Positions 8,043 through 16,690 of a stretch of DNA of 41,295 nucleotides are shown here, one piece after another. Every line of letters starts with the position of its first letter. The first letter of the stretch is position 1. The notes under the pieces are model-generated. The model saw nothing but the letters and a program-made list of their open reading frames with translations. It was not told the origin of the DNA and did no database searches. A program made the position numbers and the translations under genes. This DNA comes from Streptomyces sp. GKU 895 (GTDB lineage Bacteria > Actinomycetota > Actinomycetes > Streptomycetales > Streptomycetaceae), in assembly GCA_002027195.1 (NCBI GenBank), contig MWJO01000080.1:1-41295 (forward strand), in the 5' to 3' direction.

Positions 8043-9701
8043 GTGACCAGTAGACACAGAGCATCCGAGCGCCTCAACTCCCTGGCGCCGCGCCGCCGTA
8101 CGGTCGTGAAGGCCGCCGCCGCCACCGCGGGCGCCGCCCTCGTCGCGGCCCCCTTCCCCGCCGGCGCCGCCGACGAGGTCCCCGCCTTCCTGCACGGCGC
8201 GCCTCCGGCGACCCGCTGCCCCGACGGCATCCTGCTGTGGACCCGGGTGACCCCCGTGGCCGCGGCGATACCCGGCTCCGGGCTCGGCCCGGACACCGAG
8301 GTGAGCTGGATCGTCGCCACGGACAAGACGTTCACGAACATCGTCGCCAAGGGCTCCGTCACCGCGACCGCCGCCTCCGACCACACCGTCAAGGCCGACG
8401 TCCGCGGCCTCGCCCCCGCCACGACCTACTGGTTCCGCTTCTCCGCGGGCGGCACCGACTCCCCGGCGGCGCGCACCCGCACCGCGCCGGCGGCGGACGC
8501 GGCCGTCCCGGGCCTCCGCTTCGGCGTGGTCTCCTGCGCCAACTGGGAGGCCGGCTACTTCGCGCCGTACCGCCATCTCGCGGCCCGCGGCGACCTGGAC
8601 GCCTGGCTGCACCTGGGCGACTACATCTACGAGTACGGCACCGGCGAGTACGGCACGCGGGGCACCGTCGTCCGGCAGCACGCGCCGACCCACGAGATCC
8701 TGACCCTCGCCGACTACCGCGTGCGGCACGGGAAGTACAAGACCGACGCCGACCTCCAGGCGCTGCACGCGGTGGCTCCGGTCGTCGCGATCTGGGACGA
8801 CCACGAGTTCGCCAACGACGCCTGGTCGGGCGGGGCGGAGAACCACACCGAGGGCGCGGAGGGCGCCTGGACCGCGCGCCAGGCGGCCGCGAAGCAGGCG
8901 TACTTCGAGTGGATGCCGGTGCGTCCGGCGATCGCGGGGACGACCTACCGGCGGTTGCGCTTCGGCAAGTTGGCGGATCTGTCGCTGCTGGACCTGCGCT
9001 CCTTCCGTTCGCAGCAGGTCTCCGTCGGCAACGGCTCGGTCGACGACCCGGACCGCACCCTCACCGGGCGGGCCCAACTGGACTGGCTGAAGGCGGGGTT
9101 GAAGTCCTCCGACACCACCTGGCGGCTGGTCGGCAACTCGGTGATGATCTCGCCGTTCGCCATCGGCTCGCTCTCCGCGGACCTGCTCAAGCCGCTCGCC
9201 AAGCTGCTCGGCCTGCCGCAGGAGGGCCTCGCCCTCAACACCGACCAGTGGGACGGCTACACGGACGACCGCCGTGAGCTCCTGGCCCATCTGCGCGCGA
9301 ACGCGATCCGCAACACCGTGTTCCTGACGGGTGACATCCACATGGCGTGGGCCAACGACGTGCCGGTGGACGCCGGTACGTATCCGCTGTCGGCCTCGGC
9401 CGCCACCGAGTTCGTCGTCACCTCGGTGACCTCCGACAACCTCGACGACATCGTCAAGATCCCCGAGGGCACGGTCTCCGCGCTCGCCGCGCCGATCATC
9501 AAGGCCGCCAACCGGCATGTCCACTGGGTCGACACCGACCGCCACGGCTACGGCGTGCTGGACCTCACCGCCGACCGCGCGCAGATGGACTACTACGTCG
9601 TCTCCGACAAGACGAAGGCCAACGCGACCTCGTCCTGGGCCCGTTCGTACCGCACGAAGTCCGGCACCCAGAAGGTCGAACGGACGTACGACCCCGTGTA
9701 G
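8043..9701 (+). CDS. Tat-exported alkaline phosphatase D (PhoD)-type phosphoesterase
   Basis: The 552-residue protein starts at GTG 8043. Its Tat-type leader has an Arg-Arg-Arg-Thr-Val-Val-Lys motif near residues 17-23, an Ala-rich core and a plausible cleavage after AGA near residue 42. An N-terminal PhoD domain (about 48-150) is followed by the metallophosphatase core, with VVSCANWE, LHLGDYIYEYG, IWDDHEFANDAW and FLTGDIHMAWAN in family order. PhoD enzymes release phosphate from phosphomonoesters and diesters outside the cell using Ca/Fe. No Shine-Dalgarno precedes the start, so the transcript may be leaderless. A perfect palindrome lies against the start codon. The stop is TAG, followed by a strong hairpin. 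No canonical Pho box was recognised. Confidence 0.93.
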   Translation: MTSRHRASERLNSLAPRRRTVVKAAAATAGAALVAAPFPAGAADEVPAFLHGAPPATRCPDGILLWTRVTPVAAAIPGSGLGPDTEVSWIVATDKTFTNIVAKGSVTATAASDHTVKADVRGLAPATTYWFRFSAGGTDSPAARTRTAPAADAAVPGLRFGVVSCANWEAGYFAPYRHLAARGDLDAWLHLGDYIYEYGTGEYGTRGTVVRQHAPTHEILTLADYRVRHGKYKTDADLQALHAVAPVVAIWDDHEFANDAWSGGAENHTEGAEGAWTARQAAAKQAYFEWMPVRPAIAGTTYRRLRFGKLADLSLLDLRSFRSQQVSVGNGSVDDPDRTLTGRAQLDWLKAGLKSSDTTWRLVGNSVMISPFAIGSLSADLLKPLAKLLGLPQEGLALNTDQWDGYTDDRRELLAHLRANAIRNTVFLTGDIHMAWANDVPVDAGTYPLSASAATEFVVTSVTSDNLDDIVKIPEGTVSALAAPIIKAANRHVHWVDTDRHGYGVLDLTADRAQMDYYVVSDKTKANATSSWARSYRTKSGTQKVERTYDPV

Positions 9702-9720
9702 TCAGGTTCCGGCCAACGGC

Positions 9721-9759
9721 AAGGGGTGCGGCCCGTGTTCGTATACGGCCGCACCCCTT
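9721..9759 (+). terminator. Hairpin terminator after the PhoD-type gene
   Basis: The 13-bp stem AAGGGGTGCGGCC (9721-9733) pairs with 9747-9759 across a 13-base loop. Further pairing of flanking CCGGCC and GGCCGG extends the base of the structure. Confidence 0.8.
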
Positions 9760-9786
9760 GGCCGGTCAGAAGGTGATCGGAAGGCA

Positions 9787-9815
9787 TTTACAGGCTGGGC
9801 ATGTACACGTAATCT
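9787..9815 (+). promoter_or_regulatory. Candidate housekeeping promoter for the metalloprotease
   Basis: TTTACA (9787-9792), a 17-base spacer and TAATCT (9810-9815) closely match the principal sigma-factor consensus. They lie about 60 bases before the ATG at 9878, just after the upstream terminator. Confidence 0.5.
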
Positions 9816-9877
9816 CCGGGCGGCGGCCAGGAAGACCCCTGCGTCCGCTCTCCCCAACGCATCCGCTAGGAGTCAGC

Positions 9878-10867
9878 ATGCGTGCGCTTGCCCGGATATC
9901 CCCCACTACGCGCAGACGCCTTCTCGGCACGGCAGTTGTGGCCGGAACCCTGATGCTCACTCCCCTGTCGGCGCCCACCGGACTCGCGGCGGCCCAGGCT
10001 CCGGCCGCCGCCGACTGCGCCGACACGGACTCCCACGCGGCGGCCCGCGAGGCCCGCCCCGGCAGCGGCACGCACGCCGCCGAGCCCAACGAGGTCAGCG
10101 CCGCCAAGGCCCAGGCGATGAACGCCGACCTCAAGGCCAAGCTCGACAAGCTGCCCAAGTCCGGCAGCCGCAGCCTCGCCGCCGCGTCCTCCACCACCAT
10201 CCCGGTGTACTTCCACGTCATCCACGACGGCGCCACCGGCAACCTCAGCTCGTCGGCCATCACCGCCCAGATCAACGTCCTGAACGCCGCCTACGCCGGC
10301 CAGGGCACCGGAAACGTCGACTCCGGCTACCAGTTCACGCTGGCCGGCACCGACTACACCGACAACGCCACCTGGTACAACGTCAGTTCCGGCTCCACGG
10401 CGGAGAAGGCGATGAAGACCGCCCTGCGCAAGGGCGGCGCGAACGCGCTCAACATCTACACCGCCAACCTCGGCGGCGGCCTCCTCGGCTGGGCCACCTT
10501 CCCCAGCTCGTACAAGTCCAGCCCGTCCATGGACGGTGTCGTCATCCTCGACACGTCCCTGCCCGGCGGCTCGGCGACCAACTACAACGAGGGCGACACC
10601 GCCACCCACGAGGTCGGCCACTGGATGGGGCTCTACCACACCTTCCAGGGCGGCTGTAACGGCAACGGCGACTACGTCAGCGACACCCCGGCCGAGAAGA
10701 GCGCCGCCTACGAGTGCCCGACCGGCCGCGACAGCTGCACCAACAAGACCGGCGTCGACCCGATCCACAACTTCATGGACTACACGTACGACAACTGCAT
10801 GTACCAGTTCACCGCGGGCCAGGTGACGCGGATGCAGCAGAGCTTCGCGGCCTACCGCGCCGGCTGA
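9878..10867 (+). CDS. Secreted zinc metalloprotease, M43 (pappalysin/cytophagalysin-like)
   Basis: The 329-residue product has a twin-Arg-rich N-terminus (TTRRRLLGTAVVAG), a hydrophobic core and AAA-type cleavage sites near residue 45, so it is exported. A helical, probably pro-peptide region (about 60-105) precedes the catalytic domain. The extended zinc motif HEVGHWMGLYH is at residues 244-254, with NFMDYTYDNCM as the Met-turn region. Four Cys after the zinc motif probably form the two disulfides typical of M43B proteases. ATG 9878 has AGGAG at 9868-9872. The gene is monocistronic and ends 7 bases from the convergent hydrolase gene, with no hairpin between them. Substrate is unknown. Confidence 0.9.
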   Translation: MRALARISPTTRRRLLGTAVVAGTLMLTPLSAPTGLAAAQAPAAADCADTDSHAAAREARPGSGTHAAEPNEVSAAKAQAMNADLKAKLDKLPKSGSRSLAAASSTTIPVYFHVIHDGATGNLSSSAITAQINVLNAAYAGQGTGNVDSGYQFTLAGTDYTDNATWYNVSSGSTAEKAMKTALRKGGANALNIYTANLGGGLLGWATFPSSYKSSPSMDGVVILDTSLPGGSATNYNEGDTATHEVGHWMGLYHTFQGGCNGNGDYVSDTPAEKSAAYECPTGRDSCTNKTGVDPIHNFMDYTYDNCMYQFTAGQVTRMQQSFAAYRAG

Positions 10868-10874
10868 GGCTGAC

Positions 10875-11444
10875 CTAGAGCGAGTCGAGGAAGCCGAGCG
10901 CCACCCGCCAGGTGGCCTCGGCGGCCTCCTCGTCGTAGTCGGGCAGGTCGGGGTCGGTGTAGAGGTGACCGGCCCCGGCGTACCGGTAGATCTCCACGTC
11001 GGCGCCCGCGCGGCCCATCTGGAGATACCAGGAGCTCAGCCAGTCGTCCGTCTCGAACTGGTCCGGCTCGGCGACATGCAGCTGGACCGGCAGCTCGTCC
11101 ACGGCGGCGTTGGCCGCGATGTCCGAGGTGCCGTGCAGCAGCAACAGCCCGCGCGCCTTGTCGTCGCCGAGGGCGAGGGTCTGCGCGACGGAGGCACCGA
11201 ACGAGAACCCGGCGTACACCAGGCCCCGCTCCGAGTAGGGCGCGGCGGCCAGCACGGCCCGCTTGAGCAGCTCGTCCTTGCCGACGCTCTCCTTGAACTC
11301 CATGCCGTCCTCGACCGTCTCGAACGTGCGCCCCTCGAAGAGATCCGGTGTCCAGACCTGGTGTCCGGCGGCGCGCAGCCGGTCGGCGGCCTGGCGCACG
11401 GCGGGCCGCAGACCGTAGGTCGAGTGAAAGAGCATGATGTTCAT
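10875..11444 (-). CDS. Dienelactone hydrolase family alpha/beta hydrolase
   Basis: The 189-residue protein (starting MNIMLFHSTYGLRPAV) shows an alpha/beta-hydrolase core: nucleophile elbow YAGFSFGAS, acid region in DLPVQLHVAEPDQFETDDW, and the catalytic His in AGAGHLYTD. In this copy the elbow carries Ser where classical dienelactone hydrolase has Cys. The family hydrolyses lactone or ester bonds; the substrate here is unknown. ATG 11444 is chosen because conserved sequence starts there. No good Shine-Dalgarno is visible, and an upstream in-frame extension to 11513 looks non-coding. It is convergent with the metalloprotease and divergent from the MscS-like gene. Confidence 0.85.
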   Translation of the reverse strand: MNIMLFHSTYGLRPAVRQAADRLRAAGHQVWTPDLFEGRTFETVEDGMEFKESVGKDELLKRAVLAAAPYSERGLVYAGFSFGASVAQTLALGDDKARGLLLLHGTSDIAANAAVDELPVQLHVAEPDQFETDDWLSSWYLQMGRAGADVEIYRYAGAGHLYTDPDLPDYDEEAAEATWRVALGFLDSL

Positions 11445-11536
11445 GAGGCCATGGTGCCAGCCGGGTACGACAGCGCGGGCGAGCGCCCGTACCCACATCT
11501 CCGCAGAAGTCACATGTTCATGACCCCGTGGTGCCG
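11437..11536. repeat. Imperfect 23-bp direct repeat flanking the divergent gap
   Basis: Bases 11437-11459 and 11514-11536 match at about 18 of 23 positions with a 77-base period. On the minus strand both read GGCACCA...TCATGAACAT. The first copy spans the hydrolase start codon. The second gives ATG-AAC-ATG followed directly by TGA, like a dead copy of the gene start. Confidence 0.45.
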
Positions 11537-11551
11537 GTTAGGTTCGGGGTC

Positions 11552-12667
11552 ATGGAGAACGTACTCCGACCGTTGATCGTCATCGGTGGCTCGGTCCTGC
11601 TCACGCTGGTCATCGGCTGGGCCACGGACCTGCTGCTGCGCAAGGCCGACGCACGGCACAGCGAGACCCCGCTGTGGGGTCTGCTGCGCCGCGGCCGCAT
11701 CCCCTACCAGCTGGTGCTCTGCGCCGCGATGCTCAGAGGGTCCTACGACGAGGCCCAGCTGCTGCGCGAGCACCGGGTCGGCATCGGGCAGACCCTCACG
11801 CTCGTGCTGATCGGGTCGGCCGCCTGGCTGGTGATCCGGATCGCGGCGGCGGTCGTCGAGACGTCGTACAGCAGGTACGCGCGCATGCACCGGGACCCCG
11901 CCCGGGTCCGCCGGGTGCGCACCCAGGTGACGCTGATCATGCGGGTCGTCGCCGCGATCGTCGGCGTGGTGGCGGTGGCGGCGATGCTGCTGACGTTCCC
12001 GGCGATGCGCGCGGCCGGCGCCTCGCTGCTGGCCTCGGCCGGAATCCTCGGCATCGTCGCCGGTGTCGCGGCGCAGTCCACGCTGAGCAACATGTTCGCG
12101 GGGCTGCAGATCGCGTTCGGCGACATGGTGCGCATAGGGGACACGGTCGTGGTGGACGGCGAGTGGGGCACGGTCGAGGAGATCACGCTGACCTTCCTGA
12201 CGGTCCGCACCTGGGACGAGCGCCGGATCACCATGCCGGTGTCGTACTTCACCTCGAAGCCGTTCGAGAACTGGTCGCGCGGCGGGGCCCAGATGACCGG
12301 CATCGTCTACTGGCACCTCGACCACTCGGCGCCGATGGACGCGATGCGCGAGAAGCTCCGCGACATCCTGCGCGAGTGCCCGGCGTGGGACGGCCGCGCC
12401 TGCGATCTGACGGTCACGGACTCGACGCCGAACACCATGCAGGTGCGGGCCCTGGTGACCGCCAAGGACGCCGACGACATCTGGAAGGTACGGGTCACGG
12501 TCCGCGAGCAGATGATCCGCTGGCTGACCGACCACCACCCGTACGCCCTCCCCCGCGTCAACACGGCCGACTCGGCTCAGCCGCCGAGCAGGAACGGCGC
12601 CCGCCCGTCCGCCTCTCCGGACGGCGCGCCCCGCAGGATCCACGAGCCCCCGAGGCAGAGCCGCTGA
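11552..12667 (+). CDS. MscS-family mechanosensitive ion channel
   Basis: The 371-residue protein has three to four hydrophobic segments in the first 170 residues. The pore helix is Gly/Ala-rich (SLLASAGILGIVAGVAAQ). Next comes the family signature QSTLSNMFAGLQIAFGDMVRIGD and the beta domain opening VVVDGEWGTVEEITLT. MscS channels open under membrane tension and release solutes during hypo-osmotic shock. The C-terminal tail beyond about residue 330 is polar and probably disordered. ATG 11552 is preferred; an in-frame GTG at 11528 would add eight residues. The gene is divergent from the hydrolase and convergent with the SDR gene. Confidence 0.9.
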   Translation: MENVLRPLIVIGGSVLLTLVIGWATDLLLRKADARHSETPLWGLLRRGRIPYQLVLCAAMLRGSYDEAQLLREHRVGIGQTLTLVLIGSAAWLVIRIAAAVVETSYSRYARMHRDPARVRRVRTQVTLIMRVVAAIVGVVAVAAMLLTFPAMRAAGASLLASAGILGIVAGVAAQSTLSNMFAGLQIAFGDMVRIGDTVVVDGEWGTVEEITLTFLTVRTWDERRITMPVSYFTSKPFENWSRGGAQMTGIVYWHLDHSAPMDAMREKLRDILRECPAWDGRACDLTVTDSTPNTMQVRALVTAKDADDIWKVRVTVREQMIRWLTDHHPYALPRVNTADSAQPPSRNGARPSASPDGAPRRIHEPPRQSR

Positions 12668-12670
12668 CTG

Positions 12671-12718
12671 TCAGTTGCCCCGCTCGTCGCCCCCGTTGAC
12701 CTGCACGATCTGCGAGGT
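12671..12718 (-). repeat. Duplicated 3' end of the SDR gene (tail copy)
   Basis: These 48 bases repeat 12766-12813, the real end of the SDR gene, with 43 of 48 identities and a 95-base period. The copy would encode TSQIVQVNGGDERGN plus stop, against TSQIVQVNGGAERGR plus stop in the gene. It lies between the MscS stop (12667) and the SDR stop. It could be the remnant of a second SDR gene or a recombination scar. Confidence 0.75.
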
Positions 12719-12765
12719 GCTGCACCTGCCCGGGGACGACCCCGGACCCCAGCAGAAAGAACGGC

Positions 12766-13507
12766 TCAACGCCCCCGCTCGGCGCCCCCGTTGACCTGCA
12801 CGATCTGCGAGGTCACGTGTCCGGCGCCGGGCGAGGCGAGCCAGTGCAGGGTCTCGGCGACGTCCCCCGGGTTCCCGGCGCGCCCGTTCGCGGTGTCGTT
12901 GATGAGCCGCTCCCGCCGGGCCGGGTCGATGGCGCCGCCGAAGAACTCGGTGTCCTCGATGTAGCCGGGCGCGACGACGTTCACGGTGATGCCGCGCGGG
13001 CCGAGATCCCGGGCCAGGTCGTGGGCGTACGGGTGCAGCCCCGCCTTGGCGGCCCCGTACGCCCCGCTCCCGGAGCCCCGGTAGGCGGCGATGGAGCTGA
13101 CGAACAGCACGCGCCCGCCGGGCGAGGCGAGCCGGTCCTTGAGGGCCTCGGTGAGCAGTGCGGCGGTCAGCAGATTGAGCCGGAAGTTGACGGTCCAGTG
13201 GTGCGCGACGGCGTCCAGCGGATCGTCCCCGGAGACGGGAGGTTCGAGCTGCCCGTTCCCCCCCGGCGCTGTGGACGAGCACGTCCACGGCCCCCAGCTC
13301 CCGTCCGACGAACTCGGCGACCCCGCGCACGTCCGCCGTGTCACTGAGATCGGCGGCGTAGGTCAGCGCCCCGGGCACCCCGGCCCCCTCCAGTACTTCC
13401 TTCCGTCGCCCGAGCAGCAGCACCCGGTCCCCGTCCGCCGCGAAGACACGGGCCGCAGCGCGCCCGATTCCCGTACCGCCACCACTGATCACCACGTTGC
13501 GAGCCAT
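12766..13507 (-). CDS. Short-chain dehydrogenase/reductase, frame broken at a G7 run
   Basis: The restored product is about 246 residues, normal for a classical SDR. It has the NAD(P) motif SGGGTGIGRAAA near the N-terminus, VDVLVHSAGG, the catalytic Ser region FVSSIAAYRGS and the YGAAKAG (YxxxK) motif. It ends TSQIVQVNGGAERGR. SDRs carry out NAD(P)-dependent oxidation or reduction; the substrate is unknown. The reading frame shifts inside a run of seven C at 13258-13264 on the plus strand. Six would give VHSAGGNGQLEPP continuously, whereas seven diverts to VHSAGGERAARTS. This is the one case that looks like an extra base. ATG 13507 is followed directly by MARNVVISGGG. Confidence 0.8.
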
Positions 13508-13575
13508 GAACCCACCCTAGGAAGGGCCGCGACTCCCGTCATCCGCCTTCACACGAAGGTCATACGACTGTCAGG

Positions 13576-15162
13576 TCAGCGCAGACTGCGCACGTCCAGG
13601 TGCCGCAGCACCCGGTCCACCACCTCCGGATCGGCCCCGGGCTCACTGCGCGCCGCCAGCACCTCGTGCCGCGCCGCGCTGAGCATCTCGCCCTGGATCC
13701 GCCGCACCCGCTTCAGCCGCTTCGCCCGCTGCTGATGCGCCTCCCGGCGCTCCTCGTCCCCCATGTCGGGACTGATCCGCACCCCGATGTCGAAGGCCCG
13801 CCGCAGCATCTGCTCGGACAGCTCCTCCGGCAGTTCCTCGACCTCCTCGATCTCCTTCAGCCGCTGCTTGGCGGCCTTGGCGGCCCGGATGGCGAGGGTC
13901 TTCTCGAACTCCTTCTCCCGCTCGGTGTCGGCCTTCACACCGAGCCGCTTCACCAGCCACGGCAGGGTCAGCCCCTGGAGCACGAGCGTCGCCATGATGA
14001 CCCCGAAAGCGATGAACACGATCTCGTCCCGGTCGGGGAAGGCGCCTCCGTCGTCGGTCTTCAGCGGAATCGCCAGCGCCAACGCCACGGACGCCACCCC
14101 CCGCATCCCCGACCACCACATGACGACGGTCTCCCGCCAGGTCATCGGGATCTCCTCGTCGTAGTCCTGCCGGGCGTGCAGCCGCTTGGCGACCCAGGTC
14201 GCGGGAACCAGCCACAGCAGGCGTACGAGGACGACGACCACGACGATCGCGGCCGCCCAGCCGAGCATCTCGCCCCACCGTCCGGACGCGGTGCGGATCG
14301 CGTTGTGCAGTTCGAGCCCGATCAGTCCGAAGGCCACCCCGGTGACGAGCGTGTCGACGATGTCCCAGAAGGTGTGCCCGGCGAGCCGGGTGAGCACGTC
14401 GTCGGCGTCGGTGCCGTACTCGGCGAGGAAGAGGGCGGTGGTGAGCACGGCGAGCACCCCGGACCCGTGCAGTTCCTCGGCGAGCACGTAGGAGGCGTAC
14501 GGCACGAGGAGCGTCAGCCCGATCTGGAGGGTCGCGTCGTCGAGCAGGTCCATCAGCTTGTTCGCGCCCCAGCCCAGGGCGACGCCCATGACGACGGCGA
14601 CGACCGCGGAGAGCACCAGCTCGAACGCGGCCTCCCCGACGTGGAAGGAACCGCTGACGGCCGCGGTGATCGCCACGTGGTAGAGCACGATGGCCGTGAC
14701 GTCGTTGAAGAGGCCCTCGCCCTCCAGGATCGACACCAGCCGCCGCGGCAGCCCCAGTTGCCCGGCGACGGCCGTCGCCGCGACCGGGTCGGGCGGCGCG
14801 ACCAGCGCGCCGAGCGCCACGGCGGCGGCGATCGGCAGCCCCGGCACGATCGCCTGGGCGACGGCGGCCACACACAGGGTGGTGACGAAGACCAGCGCCA
14901 CGGCGAGCAGCAGGATCGGCCGTACGTTGGCCGCGAACTGCCGCCAGGAGGTGCGCCGCACGGCCGCGTAGAGCAGCGGCGGCAGCAGGAGCGGCAGGAT
15001 CAGCTCCGGCGCGATCTCGACGTTGGGCACGAAGTCCAGCAGCGCGAGGACGATCCCGAGCAGGGTCATCAGGACCGGCGCCGGCAGCTTGAACCGGTCC
15101 CCCACCGGGACGCTCACCACGGCCCCGAGCAACAGCAGGAACAGCAGGGCCAATTGATCCAC
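13576..15162 (-). CDS. CPA1-family Na+/H+ antiporter (NhaP-like)
   Basis: The 528-residue protein has about 12 hydrophobic segments over residues 1-400 and a charged cytoplasmic tail. The ion-binding region LVAPPDPVAATAVAG and the EGLFNDVTAIVLY stretch are typical of CPA1 exchangers, which swap Na+ (or K+) for H+ and control pH and salt balance. The tail (about 405-528) is rich in Glu, Arg and Lys with likely coiled-coil, and may be regulatory. The GTG start at 15162 has GGAG about 6 bases upstream. Neighbours on the same strand are separated by about 70 bases, so co-transcription with the GNAT gene is possible but not evident. Confidence 0.92.
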   Translation of the reverse strand: MDQLALLFLLLLGAVVSVPVGDRFKLPAPVLMTLLGIVLALLDFVPNVEIAPELILPLLLPPLLYAAVRRTSWRQFAANVRPILLLAVALVFVTTLCVAAVAQAIVPGLPIAAAVALGALVAPPDPVAATAVAGQLGLPRRLVSILEGEGLFNDVTAIVLYHVAITAAVSGSFHVGEAAFELVLSAVVAVVMGVALGWGANKLMDLLDDATLQIGLTLLVPYASYVLAEELHGSGVLAVLTTALFLAEYGTDADDVLTRLAGHTFWDIVDTLVTGVAFGLIGLELHNAIRTASGRWGEMLGWAAAIVVVVVLVRLLWLVPATWVAKRLHARQDYDEEIPMTWRETVVMWWSGMRGVASVALALAIPLKTDDGGAFPDRDEIVFIAFGVIMATLVLQGLTLPWLVKRLGVKADTEREKEFEKTLAIRAAKAAKQRLKEIEEVEELPEELSEQMLRRAFDIGVRISPDMGDEERREAHQQRAKRLKRVRRIQGEMLSAARHEVLAARSEPGADPEVVDRVLRHLDVRSLR

Positions 15163-15235
15163 GGGCAGGCTCCGGCGGGTCGGACGAGCAGGAATCTCCA
15201 GCTGTCCAGCCTGCCATGCCGGCCGCGCCGATCAG

Positions 15236-15706
15236 TTACAGCGCGCGCCGCATCCCCTGGTGCGGAATCCCTGCCTCCAGGTACTCCGGGCCGTAGGCCT
15301 CGTAGCCGAGCCGCTCGTAGAACCCCAGCGCGTGCGTCTGCGCGTGCAGATCCACCGCCGCGAGCCCCCGCGCGCGTGCCGCGTCCTCGATGGCCCGTAC
15401 GAGCGCCACGCCGACGCCGAGACCGCGCGCCTCCTCGGCCACCGCGAGCCGCCCGAGCGAGCCCAGGGTGAGATCACCGCCGACCTTCTCGGCGGCCTCG
15501 GAGCCGTACAGCAGCCTTCCGGTGCCCAGCGCGGTCCCGTCGTCCCGCACGGCCAGCACATGCACCGCGACGGCGTCGTACGCGTCGTACTCCAGGTCCT
15601 CCGGAACGCCCTGCTCGACGACGAAGACCTGCTTGCGCACGGCGAAGCACATCTCCCGGTCGGCGGGGTCCTCGGCGACCCGCACGGCGTACGACGGCCG
15701 GCTCAC
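15236..15706 (-). CDS. GNAT family N-acetyltransferase
   Basis: The 156-residue protein fits the GNAT fold: beta strand LGTGRLLYG, then the acetyl-CoA loop region LGRLAVAEEARGLGVGVALVRAIE, then HAQTHALGFYERLGYEAYG. The arrangement is close to ElaA-like acetyltransferases; the acceptor is unknown. The GTG start at 15706 overlaps the RluD stop by 4 bases (GTGA), with GAGGAG about 9 bases upstream inside rluD. Translational coupling to the pseudouridine synthase is therefore likely. The stop is TAA, rare in this window. Confidence 0.88.
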   Translation of the reverse strand: MSRPSYAVRVAEDPADREMCFAVRKQVFVVEQGVPEDLEYDAYDAVAVHVLAVRDDGTALGTGRLLYGSEAAEKVGGDLTLGSLGRLAVAEEARGLGVGVALVRAIEDAARARGLAAVDLHAQTHALGFYERLGYEAYGPEYLEAGIPHQGMRRAL

Positions 15707-16647
15707 GCGTACGTCTCCTCGCGGACCTGGTCCAGGGCCTGCTGGAGGTCCTCCGGGTAGTCGCTCTCGAACTCGACCCACTGCCCGTCCCCGGGGTGCT
15801 CGAAGCCCAGGCGGACCGCGTGCAGCCACTGCCGGGTCAGACGCAGCCGCTTGGCGAGGGTCGGGTCGGCGCCGTAGGTGAGGTCGCCGACGCAGGGGTG
15901 GCGGTGGGCGGCCATGTGGACGCGGATCTGGTGGGTGCGGCCCGTCTCCAGCTTCACGTCGAGCAGGGAGGCCGCGCGGAACGCCTCGATGAGGTCGTAG
16001 TGCGTGATCGACGGCTTGCCGTCGGCGGTGACCGCCCACTTGTAGTCGTGGTTCGGGTGCCGGCCGATGGGGGCGTCGATGGTGCCGCTCGTGGGGTCCG
16101 GGTGGCCCTGGACGAGGGTGTGGTAGCGCTTGTCGACCGTGCGCTCCTTGAACTGGCGCTTGAGGGACGTGTACGCGTACTCGGACTTGGCGACGACCAT
16201 CAGGCCGGAGGTGCCGACGTCGAGGCGGTGCACGATGCCCTGGCGCTCGGCGGCGCCGGAGGTCGAGATGCGGTACCCGGCGGCGGCGAGGCCGCCGATG
16301 ACGGTCGGGCCGGTCCAGCCGGGCGACGGGTGGGCGGCCACGCCGACGGGCTTGACGATGACGACCACGTCATCGTCGTCATGGATGATCTCCATGCCCT
16401 CGACCGGCTCGGCGACGATCTGCACGGGCGCGGGCGCGCCGGGCATCTCGACCTCCAGCCAGGCACCGCCGCGCACCCGCTCGGACTTGCCGACCACGGA
16501 CCCGTCGACCTGGACCTTGCCCGCCGCCGCCAGCTCGGCCGCCTTGGTGCGGGAGAAGCCGAACATGCGGGAGATGGCGGCGTCGACGCGCTCGCCCTCC
16601 AGGCCGTCGGGCACGGGCAGGGTACGGACCTCGGGAACTGTGCTCAC
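15703..16647 (-). CDS. RluA/RluD-type 23S rRNA pseudouridine synthase
   Basis: The 314-residue protein carries an S4-like RNA-binding domain (about 18-75) and the RluA catalytic domain. HRLDVGTSG is at residues 140-148, with Asp143 the predicted nucleophile, and the second signature is RTHQIRVHMAAHRHP. The family isomerises specific uridines in rRNA or tRNA; RluD is the closest by architecture, but the exact site is not deducible. The start is GTG 16647 with only a weak purine stretch upstream. It lies 43 bases after lspA on the same strand, a conserved actinobacterial pairing, and overlaps the GNAT gene by 4 bases. Confidence 0.92.
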   Translation of the reverse strand: MSTVPEVRTLPVPDGLEGERVDAAISRMFGFSRTKAAELAAAGKVQVDGSVVGKSERVRGGAWLEVEMPGAPAPVQIVAEPVEGMEIIHDDDDVVVIVKPVGVAAHPSPGWTGPTVIGGLAAAGYRISTSGAAERQGIVHRLDVGTSGLMVVAKSEYAYTSLKRQFKERTVDKRYHTLVQGHPDPTSGTIDAPIGRHPNHDYKWAVTADGKPSITHYDLIEAFRAASLLDVKLETGRTHQIRVHMAAHRHPCVGDLTYGADPTLAKRLRLTRQWLHAVRLGFEHPGDGQWVEFESDYPEDLQQALDQVREETYA

Positions 16648-16690
16648 CCGTCGAGTATGCCGGACGGGTCGGACAGCCCCGAACGCGCGC

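Noticed and set aside
13600..15471. Plus-strand open frame opposite the antiporter
   Set aside because: His/Gln/Arg/Pro-rich shadow of the antiporter, with no supporting start signal.
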